Counted from the first letter of the stretch, positions 30,160-39,743 are shown. The stretch: 48,014 nucleotides of DNA from Synechococcaceae cyanobacterium (GCA_947378425.1 CANCJV010000034.1:1-48014), one strand, 5' to 3'. Translations and numbers: made by a program. The notes: generated by a model not told the origin, from the sequence alone.

Positions 30160-32718
30160 ATGGGGCGGATCGTTGGCATCGACCTGGGTACCACCAATTC
30201 GGTGGTGGCCGTGCTCGAAGGCGGCAGGCCTCAGGTCATTGCCAATGCCGAGGGAGGGCGCACCACCCCATCGGTGGTGGGCTTCAGTCGCGACAAGGAG
30301 TTGCTGGTGGGGCAGCTGGCCCGGCGCCAGTTGGTGCTCAACCCCCGCAACACCTTCGCCAATCTCAAGCGCTTCGTTGGCCGCCGCTGGGACGAGCTCG
30401 AGGAGAGCAGTCTGGGTGTGCCGTACACCGTGCGGGCCAATGACCAGGGCAATGTGCGCGTGGTCTGCCCCGTCACCGAGCGCGAATACGCGCCGGAGGA
30501 GCTGGTGGCCAGCATCCTGCGCAAACTGATCGATGACGCCGCCACCTACCTGGGGGAAGCGGTCGAAGGGGCGGTGATCACTGTGCCGGCCTATTTCGAC
30601 GATGCCCAGCGCCAGGCCACCCGCGATGCGGGCCGGCTGGCCGGCATCACGGTGGAGCGGATCCTCAATGAACCGACTGCGGCGGCCCTGGCCTATGGCT
30701 TCGATCGCAGTGCGGTCAAGCAGGTGCTGGTCTTCGACCTCGGTGGCGGCACTTTCGATGTCTCGGTGCTGCGCATCGCCAACGGCGTCTTTGATGTCAA
30801 GGCCACCAGTGGCGACACCCAGCTGGGTGGCAATGACTGGGACCGGCGCATCGTCGACTGGGTGGCCGATGCCTTCTCGAAGGAGCACGGCCTCGATCTG
30901 CGCCGCGATCGCCAGGCTCTGCAGCGTCTCACCGAAGCCGCCGAGAAGGCCAAGATCGAGCTCTCCGGCGTGCAGAGCACCCCAATCTCCCTCCCTTTCA
31001 TCGCCACGGGGCCCGAGGGGCCCCTGCACATCGAAACCAGCCTGGAGCGCCGCAGCTTCGAGGCCCTTTGCCCGGATCTGCTTGACCGGCTGCTGCGACC
31101 GGTGCAGCGCGCTCTGCGCGATTCCGGTCTCGGAGCCGATGACATCGACGACGTGGTGCTGGTGGGGGGCTCCACCCGCATGCCGATGGTGCAGGAGATG
31201 GTGCGCACCCTGATCCCGCGCGAACCGTGTCAGTCGGTCAATCCCGATGAGGTGGTGGCGATCGGCGCGGCGGTGCAGGCCGGCATCCTCACCGGCGAAC
31301 TGCGGGATCTGATGCTCAATGACGTCACCCCTCTGTCCCTGGGCCTTGAGACGATCGGCGGGCTGATGAAGGTGCTGATCCCGCGCAACACACCGATTCC
31401 GGTACGCAAGTCCGATCTCTTCAGCACCTCGGAAGCCAATCAGAACTCCGTCGAGATCCACGTGCTCCAGGGCGAACGCCAGATGGGGGCCGATAACAAA
31501 TCGCTGGGGCGGTTCCGGCTCTCCGGCATCCCGCCGGCTCCCCGCGGCGTGCCCCAGGTGCAGGTGTCGTTCGACATCGACGCCAATGGCCTGCTGCAGG
31601 TGTCGGCCACCGATCGCACCACCGGGCGCCAGCAGAGCGTCACGATCCAGGGGGGCACCAACCTCAGCGAGCAGGAGATTGCCGCCCTGCTGGCGGAGGC
31701 GGAGCTCAAGGCAGTGGAAGATCGCCGCAAACGGGCGGACATCGATCGCCGCAACAAGGCCCAGACCCTGGTGGCTCAGGCCGAACGCCGTCTGCGCGAT
31801 GCGGCCCTCGAGCTGGGTCCCTATGGCGCCGAACGCCAGCAGCGTTCGGTGGAGATGGCCGTCCGTGACGTGCAGGACCTGCTGGCCTCCGAGGATGCCG
31901 CCGAGCTGGAGCTGGCGGTCAGTCAACTGCAGGAGGCCCTGTTCGGGCTCAATCGGCGGCTGATGAGTGAGCGGCGCGCTGAAATCGGTCCGCTCCAGGG
32001 CCTCAAGAACACCCTCGGCTCGCTCAAGGACGAACTGTTCGCCGACGACGACTGGGATGACTGGGATCGGGGTGGACGCGGTGATCCCTGGTCCTCATCG
32101 TCCCGTTCGAGCGGCTATGGCGAAGTCGGCGGCTCCGCCGGTGTCGGCCGCAGCGGCTTTGGTTCCGGCAGTTTCCCTGGCGGCAGCTTCGGCTCCGGCA
32201 GTTTCCGCTCCTTCGGCTACGAGTCCAGCGGCTCCGGCAACCGCCCGGAGATGGATCGCGATCCGGGGCGTCGTCCGGGTGGCGATCAGCTCGGCGGCCG
32301 GGGTGGATCAGGGGCCAATCCAGCCCCTGCCGCCTGGGATCGTGCCGACCGGGATCGTTCCGACCGAGATCGTGCCGATCGGGACAGTTCCGACTGGCAG
32401 CGTTCCGATGCGGAGCGTGCCGGTGCCGAGCGTTCTGGTCGCGACAGTGTCTCGCGCCGCCGGGACTGGGATCAAGCCGGTCCCGATGCAGGCGACAACG
32501 GCGTTGGCAGCGGTCAACGCTACGAGCGCAGGGGTGGCATCCGGCAGAACCTGGAACCGGCCGGCGACTGGACCGGTGCTGAGGCAGGGGATCGTGGCGA
32601 CGGGCGCGGCCCCAGCCGCTCGGAGCGCTGGGATCGGCCCCAGGAGCCGGCCGCCGGCGGCACCGCTCCTCGCCGGCGCGATCAGAGCCTGCAGGATGAC
32701 CCCTGGTCGGACGGCTGA
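30160..32718 (+). CDS. dnaK: Molecular chaperone DnaK with long low-complexity tail (DnaK3-like)
   Basis: Hsp70 chaperone of 852 residues; typical DnaK is about 635. ATPase domain (1-380): VGIDLGTTNSVVAV, AVITVPAYFDDAQRQATRDA, NEPTAAALAYG, LVFDLGGGTFDVSVL and VVLVGGSTRMPMVQEMV. The linker LNDVTPLSLGLET follows; the substrate-binding domain has IPRNTPIPVRKSDLFST and VQVSFDIDANGLLQVSATD. A helical lid runs to about residue 625. The remaining 225 residues are disordered-looking: an acidic DDDWDDWDRGG start, Gly/Ser/Phe repeats (about 665-695), a pentapeptide repeat (728-762) and the ending DDPWSDG. A dnaJ gene follows after five bases. In cyanobacteria the copy linked to dnaJ with a long C-terminus is DnaK3, which is thylakoid-associated; that assignment is inference. 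Confidence 0.95.
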   Translation: MGRIVGIDLGTTNSVVAVLEGGRPQVIANAEGGRTTPSVVGFSRDKELLVGQLARRQLVLNPRNTFANLKRFVGRRWDELEESSLGVPYTVRANDQGNVRVVCPVTEREYAPEELVASILRKLIDDAATYLGEAVEGAVITVPAYFDDAQRQATRDAGRLAGITVERILNEPTAAALAYGFDRSAVKQVLVFDLGGGTFDVSVLRIANGVFDVKATSGDTQLGGNDWDRRIVDWVADAFSKEHGLDLRRDRQALQRLTEAAEKAKIELSGVQSTPISLPFIATGPEGPLHIETSLERRSFEALCPDLLDRLLRPVQRALRDSGLGADDIDDVVLVGGSTRMPMVQEMVRTLIPREPCQSVNPDEVVAIGAAVQAGILTGELRDLMLNDVTPLSLGLETIGGLMKVLIPRNTPIPVRKSDLFSTSEANQNSVEIHVLQGERQMGADNKSLGRFRLSGIPPAPRGVPQVQVSFDIDANGLLQVSATDRTTGRQQSVTIQGGTNLSEQEIAALLAEAELKAVEDRRKRADIDRRNKAQTLVAQAERRLRDAALELGPYGAERQQRSVEMAVRDVQDLLASEDAAELELAVSQLQEALFGLNRRLMSERRAEIGPLQGLKNTLGSLKDELFADDDWDDWDRGGRGDPWSSSSRSSGYGEVGGSAGVGRSGFGSGSFPGGSFGSGSFRSFGYESSGSGNRPEMDRDPGRRPGGDQLGGRGGSGANPAPAAWDRADRDRSDRDRADRDSSDWQRSDAERAGAERSGRDSVSRRRDWDQAGPDAGDNGVGSGQRYERRGGIRQNLEPAGDWTGAEAGDRGDGRGPSRSERWDRPQEPAAGGTAPRRRDQSLQDDPWSDG
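32341..32445 (+). repeat. Seven-unit 15-base tandem repeat inside dnaK tail
   Basis: Seven consecutive 15-base units encode the degenerate pentapeptides RADRD, RSDRD, RADRD, SSDWQ, RSDAE, RAGAE and RSGRD (pattern R-[AS]-[DG]-x-[DE]; residues 728-762 of DnaK). The first three units are almost identical in DNA (CGTGCCGACCGGGAT-like), while later ones have diverged, suggesting older duplication at one end and more recent at the other. Confidence 0.85.
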
Positions 32719-32723
32719 TCTCC

Positions 32724-33782
32724 GTGAGTCCTCGTCCCAGTCCCGATCCCCTGGCGATGGCCGGCGCCGATCACTGGCAGGTGCTCGGCATCGAGCCCGG
32801 TGCCGATGCGGAGGCGCTCAAGCGAGCCTTCCGGCAGCAGGCCCGCCGCTGGCATCCCGATCTCAATGACAACGATCCCGGCGCCGAGGAGCGCTTCAAG
32901 CGGCTCAACGAGGCCTATGCGGTGCTCTCCGATCCCAGCCGGCGCCGGGCCTGGGAACGGGGAGAGGAGTTCGGTGGCTCCATGGCCGACGGACCCGATC
33001 GGGATCCCTACGTGAGTGGCTTTCCCGAATTCGAGGACTATCTGGCCCATCTCTTCGGCCAGCGCCGCCGCGGTCAGGATCAGGGCGCCGCGGGCGAAGC
33101 GGCGTTCGCCGACGAGCTCGATCACGGCTACGACAGCGATCCGCTGAACGCGGCGGCGGCTTCGCCGCCGTCTGGCGAGCAGGCCGCCCCCTGGCCAGCC
33201 GCCGCCGCTGCTGCACCGGATCCGGCTGGCCGTGTCACCACCGCCGCGCCTTCGCCGCCGCCGGTGCAGGCCAGCAGCGATGAGGAGAGCCTGGTGGAGC
33301 TGACACCGGAGCAGGCCCTGAACGGCGAACGGCTGGAACTGGAACTGCGCGATGGCACGGTGGTCGAGGTCTGGACCCCACCGCTGGCCGGGGATGGCTG
33401 GCGATTGTGCCTGCAGGGGGTCGCCCCCGGCGGTGGCGATCATTTTCTGCAGCTGCGGGTGCGCACGGCCGAGGGACTGCGCATCGATGGTCTGCGGGTG
33501 CTCTACAAACTCGAGCTCTCGCCGGCGGATGCCGCCCTGGGGGTGCAGGCGGTGGTGCCCACCCTCGAGGGGCCGGTGCGATTGCGGGTACCGGCCGGCT
33601 CCTCCAGTGGCCGCCTGCTGCGCCTGCGGGGGCGGGGACAGACCCTGGGCGAGCGGCGCGGCGATCAGCTGGTGGAGATCAGAATCGTGATCGACGACGG
33701 GCTCGGTGAGGATGAACAGGCCCTCTACCGGCGCTTGCGGGAGCTGGAGGCGGAGCGGCGGCTGCAGGCCGCCGGTGGATGA
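32724..33782 (+). CDS. dnaJ: DnaJ-type co-chaperone (zinc-finger-less)
   Basis: J-domain protein of 352 residues that stimulates the ATPase of the adjacent DnaK. The J domain is at about residues 16-80: DHWQVLGIEPGADAEALKRAFR, then WHPDLNDNDPGAEERFKRLNEAY with the HPD motif. A Pro/Ala-rich linker (about 110-190) replaces the usual Gly/Phe region, and there is no CxxCxGxG zinc finger. The C-terminal part has a DnaJ_C fold (LRIDGLRVLYKLELSPADAALG, VPAGSSSGRLLRLRGRGQTLG), making it CbpA-like (type II). The start is the GTG at 32724, five bases after dnaK; an ATG at 32757 just before the J domain is a possible alternative. Confidence 0.93.
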   Translation: MSPRPSPDPLAMAGADHWQVLGIEPGADAEALKRAFRQQARRWHPDLNDNDPGAEERFKRLNEAYAVLSDPSRRRAWERGEEFGGSMADGPDRDPYVSGFPEFEDYLAHLFGQRRRGQDQGAAGEAAFADELDHGYDSDPLNAAAASPPSGEQAAPWPAAAAAAPDPAGRVTTAAPSPPPVQASSDEESLVELTPEQALNGERLELELRDGTVVEVWTPPLAGDGWRLCLQGVAPGGGDHFLQLRVRTAEGLRIDGLRVLYKLELSPADAALGVQAVVPTLEGPVRLRVPAGSSSGRLLRLRGRGQTLGERRGDQLVEIRIVIDDGLGEDEQALYRRLRELEAERRLQAAGG

Positions 33783-33812
33783 GACACTGGCCCCGTTGCA
33801 GCGACGGCGATC

Positions 33813-34280
33813 GTGACCCCGAGAGAGTCCGCCTTCGGGCCGGTGCATGTGCTCCTGTTCGATGCCCATAGTGATCAGGAGGGGATTCACTCCCTGGAGC
33901 TGGGCGGCCGCACCGTGGTGCTGATGTTTGAGGACCCCGATGACGCCGAGCGCTATGCGGGTCTGCTGGAAGCCCAGGATTTTCCGGTTCCGACGGTGGA
34001 GGTGATCGACCGCGAGGAGCTGGAGCAGTTCTGCCGGGATGCGGGCTATGAGGGACGCTTCGTGCCGGCGGGATTCCTGCCGAGCAGTGACGAGGAGCGG
34101 CTGCTGATCGCCCCCCCCGAACGCAACATGGATGTCAGCAGCTGGAAGGAGCAGGCCGAAGCCGGGGATCTCGAGCCTGATGCCGCCGGCGGGGACAGGT
34201 CTGCTGGCGGGGACAGTGCCGCTGGCAGCCCCGATCCCGAGCTGGAAGCCTTCCGCCGCCGGCTGGAGGGGCTGCTGTGA
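33813..34280 (+). CDS. DUF3110 family protein
   Basis: A 155-residue protein recalled as the DUF3110 family, found in cyanobacteria and chloroplasts, function unknown. The conserved core is VHVLLFDAHSDQEGIHSLEL, VVLMFEDPDDAERYAGLLEAQDFPVPTVE and VIDREELEQFCRDAGYEGRFVPAG, covering about residues 10-85; the rest is Gly/Ser/Asp-rich. The start is a GTG at 33813, 31 bases after dnaJ. Its stop overlaps the murQ start by one base (TGATG), so it sits between the chaperones and murQ in one transcription unit. Plastid relatives suggest a role in photosynthetic cells. Confidence 0.82.
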   Translation: MTPRESAFGPVHVLLFDAHSDQEGIHSLELGGRTVVLMFEDPDDAERYAGLLEAQDFPVPTVEVIDREELEQFCRDAGYEGRFVPAGFLPSSDEERLLIAPPERNMDVSSWKEQAEAGDLEPDAAGGDRSAGGDSAAGSPDPELEAFRRRLEGLL

Positions 34281-35320
34281 TGGACGCCGCTGGCTCCCCC
34301 ACGGCCGCAGGGATCACGGCCACCCGTGACGCTGCGGCGGCTGATGCGCCCCTCGCCAGTCTTACCGGTGCTGAACTGTGGAGCCGGGGTCATCTGCTGA
34401 CGGAACAGGCCAATGCCCTGAGCGAAAACCTCGACCAGCTGGAGACGGCGGATCTGGTGGAGCTGTTCTGCCAGAACGATCGCCGCCCCCAGGAGGCGGT
34501 GGCCGCCGCCGCCGGCCCCCTGGCGGACGCGGTGGATGGCATTGCCGCCCGTCTTCTGGGCGGCGGGCGGCTGTTCTATCTGGGGGCCGGCACCTCGGGC
34601 CGGCTGGGGGTGCTGGATGCGGTGGAATGCCCGCCCACCTTCTGCTCGCCGCCGGAGCTGGTGCAGGGGGTGCTGGCCGGTGGCGCCGCCGCCCTGCTGC
34701 GCAGCTCCGAAGGGCTGGAAGATCTGTTCGAAGCCGGCGTGGCCGATCTGCAGGCGCGGGGTTTCGGCGCCGGCGACTGCCTGGTGGGGATCGCCGCCGG
34801 CGGCACCACTCCCTATGTGCTCGGGGGTCTCAGCCATGCCCGGGCGATCGGGGCGCTGGCGATCGCCATGGCCTGTGTGCCCACCGACCAGGTGGCCATG
34901 CCCTGCGACATCGACATCCGCCTGCTCACCGGCCCCGAACTGCTCACCGGCTCCACGCGACTCAAAGCCGGCACCGCCACCAAGATGGCGCTCAACATCC
35001 TCTCCACCGGTGTGATGGTGCGGTTGGGCAAGGTGTACGGCAACCGCATGGTCGATGTGGCCGTCACCAACGCCAAGCTGGAGGACCGGGCCCTGCGCAT
35101 CCTCGCCGATCTGGCCGGACTGAGCCGGCAGCGCGGCAGTGAGCTGCTGCACCAGGCCCGGGGCTCGGTGCGGCTGGCCCTGTTGATGGCCGCCAGTGGC
35201 CTGGAGCTGGAAGCGGCCCAGGCGGCGATGGCCGAGCACGGCCCGGGTTTGCGCACAGCCCTGGAGGCTCTGGGGGCTCAGTTGCCAGCTGCACCCGCTG
35301 CTGAATCCTCAGCCCCATAA
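34280..35320 (+). CDS. murQ: N-acetylmuramic acid 6-phosphate etherase
   Basis: MurQ cleaves the lactyl ether of MurNAc 6-phosphate to give GlcNAc 6-phosphate and lactate, recycling cell-wall sugar. The 346-residue SIS-fold protein has LFYLGAGTSGRLGVLDAVECPPTFCSPPELV with the substrate-binding and catalytic region, GIAAGGTTPYVLGGLSHAR, LTGSTRLKAGTATKMALNILST, and VTNAKLEDRALRIL, all hallmarks of the family. The first 25 residues are an Ala/Thr-rich extension. The start is the ATG at 34280, overlapping the DUF3110 stop. The 3' end overlaps the convergent mtnP by 43 bases. Confidence 0.96.
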   Translation: MDAAGSPTAAGITATRDAAAADAPLASLTGAELWSRGHLLTEQANALSENLDQLETADLVELFCQNDRRPQEAVAAAAGPLADAVDGIAARLLGGGRLFYLGAGTSGRLGVLDAVECPPTFCSPPELVQGVLAGGAAALLRSSEGLEDLFEAGVADLQARGFGAGDCLVGIAAGGTTPYVLGGLSHARAIGALAIAMACVPTDQVAMPCDIDIRLLTGPELLTGSTRLKAGTATKMALNILSTGVMVRLGKVYGNRMVDVAVTNAKLEDRALRILADLAGLSRQRGSELLHQARGSVRLALLMAASGLELEAAQAAMAEHGPGLRTALEALGAQLPAAPAAESSAP

Positions 35321-36234
35321 GGGCCCCAGTAGGGAGCTGTGAACAGATCGGTGCGCTGCCGGGTGGCGGCGGGCACGGCCGAGGCCGGGGTCATCAGGGC
35401 GTGGCGCAGGGCGTGATGGGCGCTGCTGGGGGGGCGCAGGGCGGCGACCCGTTCGGCTGCCAGGCTCACGATCTGCTGGGCCAGGGTGGCATTGGCGCGC
35501 AGGTTGTCGAGCACCATCTCGACGGTGACGGAGGCGTGTTCCCGGTGCCAGCAGTCGTAGTCGGTGACCATCGCCAGGGTGGCGTAGGCCATCTCGGCTT
35601 CGCGGGCCAGCCGCGCCTCGGTGTGGTTGGTCATGCCGATCACATCAGCGCCCCAGGTGCGGTAGAGCTCGGATTCGGCCCGGGTGGAGAACGCGGGTCC
35701 CTCCATGCAGAGATAGGTGCCGCCGCGGTGCAGGCGACGACCCTCGGGCATCAGGCTGTCGCCGACATCGGCGAGGATGCGGCTGAGCACGGAGCAGTAG
35801 GGATCCGCCACGGTGACGTGGGCGACGGCGCCGTCGCCGAAGAAGCTCAGGGGCCGTTGGTGGGTGCGATCGATGAATTGATCCGGCACCATCATGTCGA
35901 GCGGGTGCACCTCCTCCTGCAACGAGCCCACGGCCGACACCGACAGAATCCAGCGCACCCCGAGCGAGCGCAGCGCCCAGAGATTGGCCCGGTAGGGCAC
36001 CTCGGTGGGGGTGTAGGTGTGCTGGCGGCCATGCCGGGCCAGGAACACCACCTCGAGATCGCCGATACGACCGAGCCGCAGGCTGTCGGAGGGTTGGCCG
36101 TAGGGGGTGTCGATCGTCAGTTCGCGCAGATCGCTGAGCCCTTCCATGGCGTAGAGGCCACTGCCGCCCAGCACCCCGAGGCGGGCCTGCGGCAGATCCA
36201 GATGGGTGCCGGCGGAACCGCGGGATGCGCTCAT
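35278..36234 (-). CDS. mtnP: S-methyl-5'-thioadenosine phosphorylase
   Basis: Phosphorolytic enzyme that splits methylthioadenosine, the by-product of polyamine and related synthesis, to adenine and methylthioribose 1-phosphate. The 318-residue protein shows LGVLGGSGLYAMEGL, FLARHGRQHTYTPTEVPYRAN, ILSVSAVGSLQEEVHP, GGTYLCMEGPAFSTRAES and DVIGMTNHTEARLAREAEMAY followed by VTDYDCW, all family signatures. The start is the ATG at 36234. The last 35 residues beyond the fold are Ala/Pro-rich. It overlaps murQ tail to tail. Divergent from the cyclophilin gene with 161 bases between. Confidence 0.95.
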   Translation of the reverse strand: MSASRGSAGTHLDLPQARLGVLGGSGLYAMEGLSDLRELTIDTPYGQPSDSLRLGRIGDLEVVFLARHGRQHTYTPTEVPYRANLWALRSLGVRWILSVSAVGSLQEEVHPLDMMVPDQFIDRTHQRPLSFFGDGAVAHVTVADPYCSVLSRILADVGDSLMPEGRRLHRGGTYLCMEGPAFSTRAESELYRTWGADVIGMTNHTEARLAREAEMAYATLAMVTDYDCWHREHASVTVEMVLDNLRANATLAQQIVSLAAERVAALRPPSSAHHALRHALMTPASAVPAATRQRTDLFTAPYWGPYGAEDSAAGAAGN

Positions 36235-36395
36235 GGCAAGGAAGATGGAGATCTGGGATCGTTTTACTGCAGCCCGCAAAGCTGGTGCTGCCGCACTGCA
36301 GCGGGGATCCCGTCCAGGCGCCGCGGGTTCGGCCCTCCACCGCAGCGAGCAGCGCCTGGCCTGGCAGGATTGCGCCAGCCCCCACATGAGCGCCT

Positions 36396-36836
36396 GTGAC
36401 CAAAGCCCTGATGGACACCGAAGCCGGCAGCATCGCCATTGAACTGTTTGAGGCCGATGCCCCGGCCACCGTGGCCAATTTCGTCAAGCTGGCCAACGAG
36501 GGCTTCTATGACGGCCTGGCCTTTCACCGGGTGATTGATGGCTTCATGGCCCAGGGAGGCTGTCCCAATTCCAGGGAGGGAGCCCGGGGCCAGGCCGGCA
36601 CCGGCGGTCCTGGTTACACGATTCCCTGTGAGATCAACAAGAACAAGCATCAGGCCGGCAGCCTGTCGATGGCCCATGCAGGCAAGAACACCGGCGGCAG
36701 CCAGTTTTTCCTCTGCCATGGCGCCCAGCCCCATCTCGATGGTGTTCACACCGTGTTCGGCCAGACAGGCGACATGGATGTGGTGATCAAGCTGCGCAAC
36801 GGCAGCCGCATCAACAAGGTGACGATCGAGGCCTGA
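36396..36836 (+). CDS. Cyclophilin-type peptidyl-prolyl cis-trans isomerase
   Basis: A 146-residue single-domain cyclophilin, which accelerates proline isomerisation during folding. Motifs: [27 protein letters not shown] containing the catalytic FHRVI, then [10 protein letters not shown], and [19 protein letters not shown] with the GSQFF active-site motif. No signal peptide, so cytoplasmic. The start is the GTG at 36396 ([11 protein letters not shown]); the ATG at 36411 is an alternative. The stop is six bases from the convergent ribBA stop. Confidence 0.95.
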   Translation: MTKALMDTEAGSIAIELFEADAPATVANFVKLANEGFYDGLAFHRVIDGFMAQGGCPNSREGARGQAGTGGPGYTIPCEINKNKHQAGSLSMAHAGKNTGGSQFFLCHGAQPHLDGVHTVFGQTGDMDVVIKLRNGSRINKVTIEA

Positions 36837-36842
36837 TCCGCC

Positions 36843-38582
36843 TCAGCGCCAGACGATGAACGCACCGCTCTGGGCCGCCAGCCTGGGGCAGGAGCGATCC
36901 GGGGAGACTCTCAGATCCGCCAGCGGTCGGATCTCAGCCTCCAGGCTGACGCTGGGATGGGCCACCCGCCGACCATCCGGCGCCAGCAGCAGGGAGACGG
37001 CTTCGGTGACCGGCAGGTTGGCCAGGTGCTGCACACTGGCCGCCAGCACGTCGGCTGAGAGCTGTTTCCCCGGTGGCGACCCGAGCAGCAGCGCCAGGTC
37101 GGGTTGATCGAGCAGCGCCAGCAGGCGTGGATCCTGCTCCAGCTCAAGCAGCAGCTCGCGATCCTCGGCCCAGCGCCCCAAGGCCTCGAACACGGCGGCC
37201 CTCTGATCGGAGTCCGTCGTGCCACGCCAGGCCAGCACCGCCGTCAGGCCATGGGCTTCGACGTCCATCAGATGGCCGAGCTTGGTCCGTTTGACCTGGA
37301 GATAGGCGGCGTTGTGCTGGCCGGGATCCATCACCAGCGGCACCCGATCCTCGACCAGGAGGCCGTAGCCGCCCAGGCCGGCGATTTTGCGGGGGTTGTT
37401 GGTGATCAGCCGCAGCCGCTGAACCCCCAGGTCGCTGAGGATCTGGGCGCCGACGCCGTAATTGCGCAGGTCGGCGGCAAAGCCCAGCCGTTCGTTCGCC
37501 TCAACCGTGTCCAGGCCACCATCCTGCAGGGCATAGGCCTTGAGTTTGTTGATCAGGCCGATGCCCCGCCCCTCCTGGCGCAGGTAGACGACCACCCCCT
37601 CACCGGCCTGCTCGATCATGCACAGGGCTGCCTCCAGCTGGGGCCGGCAGTCGCAGCGCAGCGAACCGAAGGCATCACCGGTGAGGCATTCCGAATGCAC
37701 CCGCACCAGCACCGGCGCCGTGGCCCGCTCCGGATGCCCCTTGACAATCGCCACATGCTCGCTGCCGTCGAGTTCGTTGCGGTAGCCGATCGCCCGGAAG
37801 GAGCCGAAGGCGCTCGGCATCGTCGCCTCCGCCTGGCGGCGCACGAAGCGTTCGGTGTCGAGGCGGTAGCGGATCAGATCGGCGATCGAAATCAGACGCA
37901 GGCCATGGCGGCGGGCGTAGTCCACCAGCTGGGGCAGGCGCGCCATCGAGCCATCGGCGTTCTGGATCTCGCAGATCACCCCGGCCGGGTACAGGCCCGC
38001 GAGGCGGGCCAGGTCGATCGCCGCCTCGGTGTGACCGGCCCGTTTCAATACCCCGCCTTCGCGGGCCCGCAGAGGAAAGATGTGGCCCGGCCGGCGCAGA
38101 TCGCTGGGCCGGGTTTCCGGATGGATCGCCACCTGAATCGTCCGGGCCCGGTCGTCGGCTGAGATGCCGGTGCCGACGCCGCATTCCGGGCCGGCGTCGA
38201 CGCTGACGGTGAAGGCGGTCTGGTTGCTGTCGGTGTTGCGATCCACCATCAGCGGTAGATCGAGGGCATCGAGCCGTTCACCCTCCATCGCCAGGCAGAT
38301 CAGGCCCCGGGCCTCGGTGGCCATGAAGTTGATCTGCTGGGGCGTGGCGAACTGGGCCGCACAGATCAGATCGCCTTCATTCTCCCGATTTTCGTCATCC
38401 ACCACCACGATCGATTCGCCATTGCGAATCGCCGCCAGCCCGTCGGCGATGGCATCGAACTGCAAGGGCTGCTGGGGATCCAGGGCGATGCCGGCAGCTG
38501 GGGGGCCGCTCTTCGTGGCCGCGGTGCTGAGGCTGATGTCGGAACGGACGTTCAAGGGGGAGGGAACGCTGAAGGGCGTCAT
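36843..38582 (-). CDS. ribBA: Bifunctional riboflavin biosynthesis protein RibBA with C-terminal extension
   Basis: The N-terminal half (about residues 40-245) is 3,4-dihydroxy-2-butanone 4-phosphate synthase: [41 protein letters not shown]. The second half (about 255-440) is GTP cyclohydrolase [22 protein letters not shown] with zinc cysteines, [11 protein letters not shown] and [13 protein letters not shown]. Both feed riboflavin, hence FMN and FAD. The protein is 579 residues; beyond the cyclohydrolase there are about 135 further residues of no recognised domain, with [20 protein letters not shown] and a C-terminal [15 protein letters not shown]. The start ATG at 38582 is divergent from argC (78 bases). 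No room for an FMN riboswitch upstream. Confidence 0.95.
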   Translation of the reverse strand: MTPFSVPSPLNVRSDISLSTAATKSGPPAAGIALDPQQPLQFDAIADGLAAIRNGESIVVVDDENRENEGDLICAAQFATPQQINFMATEARGLICLAMEGERLDALDLPLMVDRNTDSNQTAFTVSVDAGPECGVGTGISADDRARTIQVAIHPETRPSDLRRPGHIFPLRAREGGVLKRAGHTEAAIDLARLAGLYPAGVICEIQNADGSMARLPQLVDYARRHGLRLISIADLIRYRLDTERFVRRQAEATMPSAFGSFRAIGYRNELDGSEHVAIVKGHPERATAPVLVRVHSECLTGDAFGSLRCDCRPQLEAALCMIEQAGEGVVVYLRQEGRGIGLINKLKAYALQDGGLDTVEANERLGFAADLRNYGVGAQILSDLGVQRLRLITNNPRKIAGLGGYGLLVEDRVPLVMDPGQHNAAYLQVKRTKLGHLMDVEAHGLTAVLAWRGTTDSDQRAAVFEALGRWAEDRELLLELEQDPRLLALLDQPDLALLLGSPPGKQLSADVLAASVQHLANLPVTEAVSLLLAPDGRRVAHPSVSLEAEIRPLADLRVSPDRSCPRLAAQSGAFIVWR

Positions 38583-38660
38583 AGCGGGAGGCGCCGGAAC
38601 CGTGATCGGGACCGGTACGATCAGCCGTCCCCGCCGTTTCGGCGCTCCATTTGCACCAGC

Positions 38661-39725
38661 ATGTCAGGCAAACGCGTCGCCGTGATCGGTGCCAGTGGTT
38701 ACGGCGGTCTGCAGACCCTGCGGTTGCTGCTGGGCCATCCGCAGTTTGAAATCGCCTTTCTGGGGGGCGAACGCAGCAGCGGCAAGCGCTGGAGCGAGCT
38801 GGTGCCGTTCCTGCCGCTGCCCGGGGATCCGGTGGTCAGCAGCCCGGACCCCGACGCCATTGCGGCGGTGGCTGATCTGGCGGTGCTGAGCCTGCCGAAT
38901 GGCCTGGCCTCCCAATTGGTGCCGCCGTTGCTGGAGCGGGGCGTGCGGGTGGTGGATCTCTCCGCCGATTACCGCTACAGCTCCCTGGCCCAGTGGCAGG
39001 AGGTCTATGGGGCCGAGGCCCGGCAGTTCCCTCGCAGCGACAGCGACCTCTGCCTGGAGGCGATTTACGGCCTGGTGGAGTGGGAGGCAGAGCCCATCGC
39101 TGCGGCCCGCCTGGTGGCGGCTCCGGGCTGCTTCCCCACCGCCAGTCTGCTGGCCCTGCTGCCCTATCTCAAGCAGGGGCTGATTGAAACCCGGGGCATC
39201 GTCATCGATGCCAAAACCGGCACCTCCGGCGGCGGTCGCGCCGCCAAGGAGCATCTGCTGCTGGCGGAGGCCTCCGAAGCCGTGGCTCCCTACGGGGTGG
39301 TGGGTCATCGCCACACCAGTGAAATCGAACAGCTGGCGGGCCGGGTGGCAGGCCATGGGGTTCAGGTTCAATTCACCCCCCATCTGATGCCGATGGTGCG
39401 GGGATTGCTGGCCACGGTCTACGCCCGGCTGCGCGATCCGGGGCTGACGGCCGAGGACTGCACGGTGCTGCTCGGGGCCGCCTACCGCAACAGTGCCTGC
39501 GTCGAGGTGCTGCCCGTCGGCACCTATCCCTCCACCAAGTGGGTGCGCCACACCAACCGCGCCCTGCTGTCGGTGCAGGTGGACAAGCGCACCGGCCAGT
39601 TGATCGTGATGAGTGCCATCGACAACCTGGTCAAGGGGCAGGCGGGTCAGGGGGTGCAGTGCCTCAACCTGATGGCCGGTCTCGAGGCCAGTACGGGCCT
39701 GCCCCTGGCACCGTTCTATCCCTGA
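38661..39725 (+). CDS. argC: N-acetyl-gamma-glutamyl-phosphate reductase
   Basis: NADPH-dependent reductase of arginine synthesis, third step. The 354-residue protein has the N-terminal nucleotide motif [18 protein letters not shown], the catalytic cysteine in [16 protein letters not shown] and the substrate region [16 protein letters not shown] plus [18 protein letters not shown], then [16 protein letters not shown]. The start is the ATG at 38661. Divergent from ribBA; convergent with purN, with 18 bases between stops. Confidence 0.97.
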   Translation: MSGKRVAVIGASGYGGLQTLRLLLGHPQFEIAFLGGERSSGKRWSELVPFLPLPGDPVVSSPDPDAIAAVADLAVLSLPNGLASQLVPPLLERGVRVVDLSADYRYSSLAQWQEVYGAEARQFPRSDSDLCLEAIYGLVEWEAEPIAAARLVAAPGCFPTASLLALLPYLKQGLIETRGIVIDAKTGTSGGGRAAKEHLLLAEASEAVAPYGVVGHRHTSEIEQLAGRVAGHGVQVQFTPHLMPMVRGLLATVYARLRDPGLTAEDCTVLLGAAYRNSACVEVLPVGTYPSTKWVRHTNRALLSVQVDKRTGQLIVMSAIDNLVKGQAGQGVQCLNLMAGLEASTGLPLAPFYP

Positions 39726-39743
39726 GGGCAGCAGGGGAGCCGG

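Noticed and set aside
30058..31926. 622-codon open frame antisense to dnaK
   Set aside because: Entirely opposite the conserved DnaK coding sequence; composition (His/Gln/Gly/Leu-rich) is the usual shadow of a GC-rich gene. Similar shadows oppose ilvA (5313-6740), dxs (7770-9167) and htpG (21808-23187).
38583..38660. FMN riboswitch before ribBA
   Set aside because: Only 78 bases separate ribBA and argC, too short for the aptamer, and no RFN-like conserved blocks are visible.
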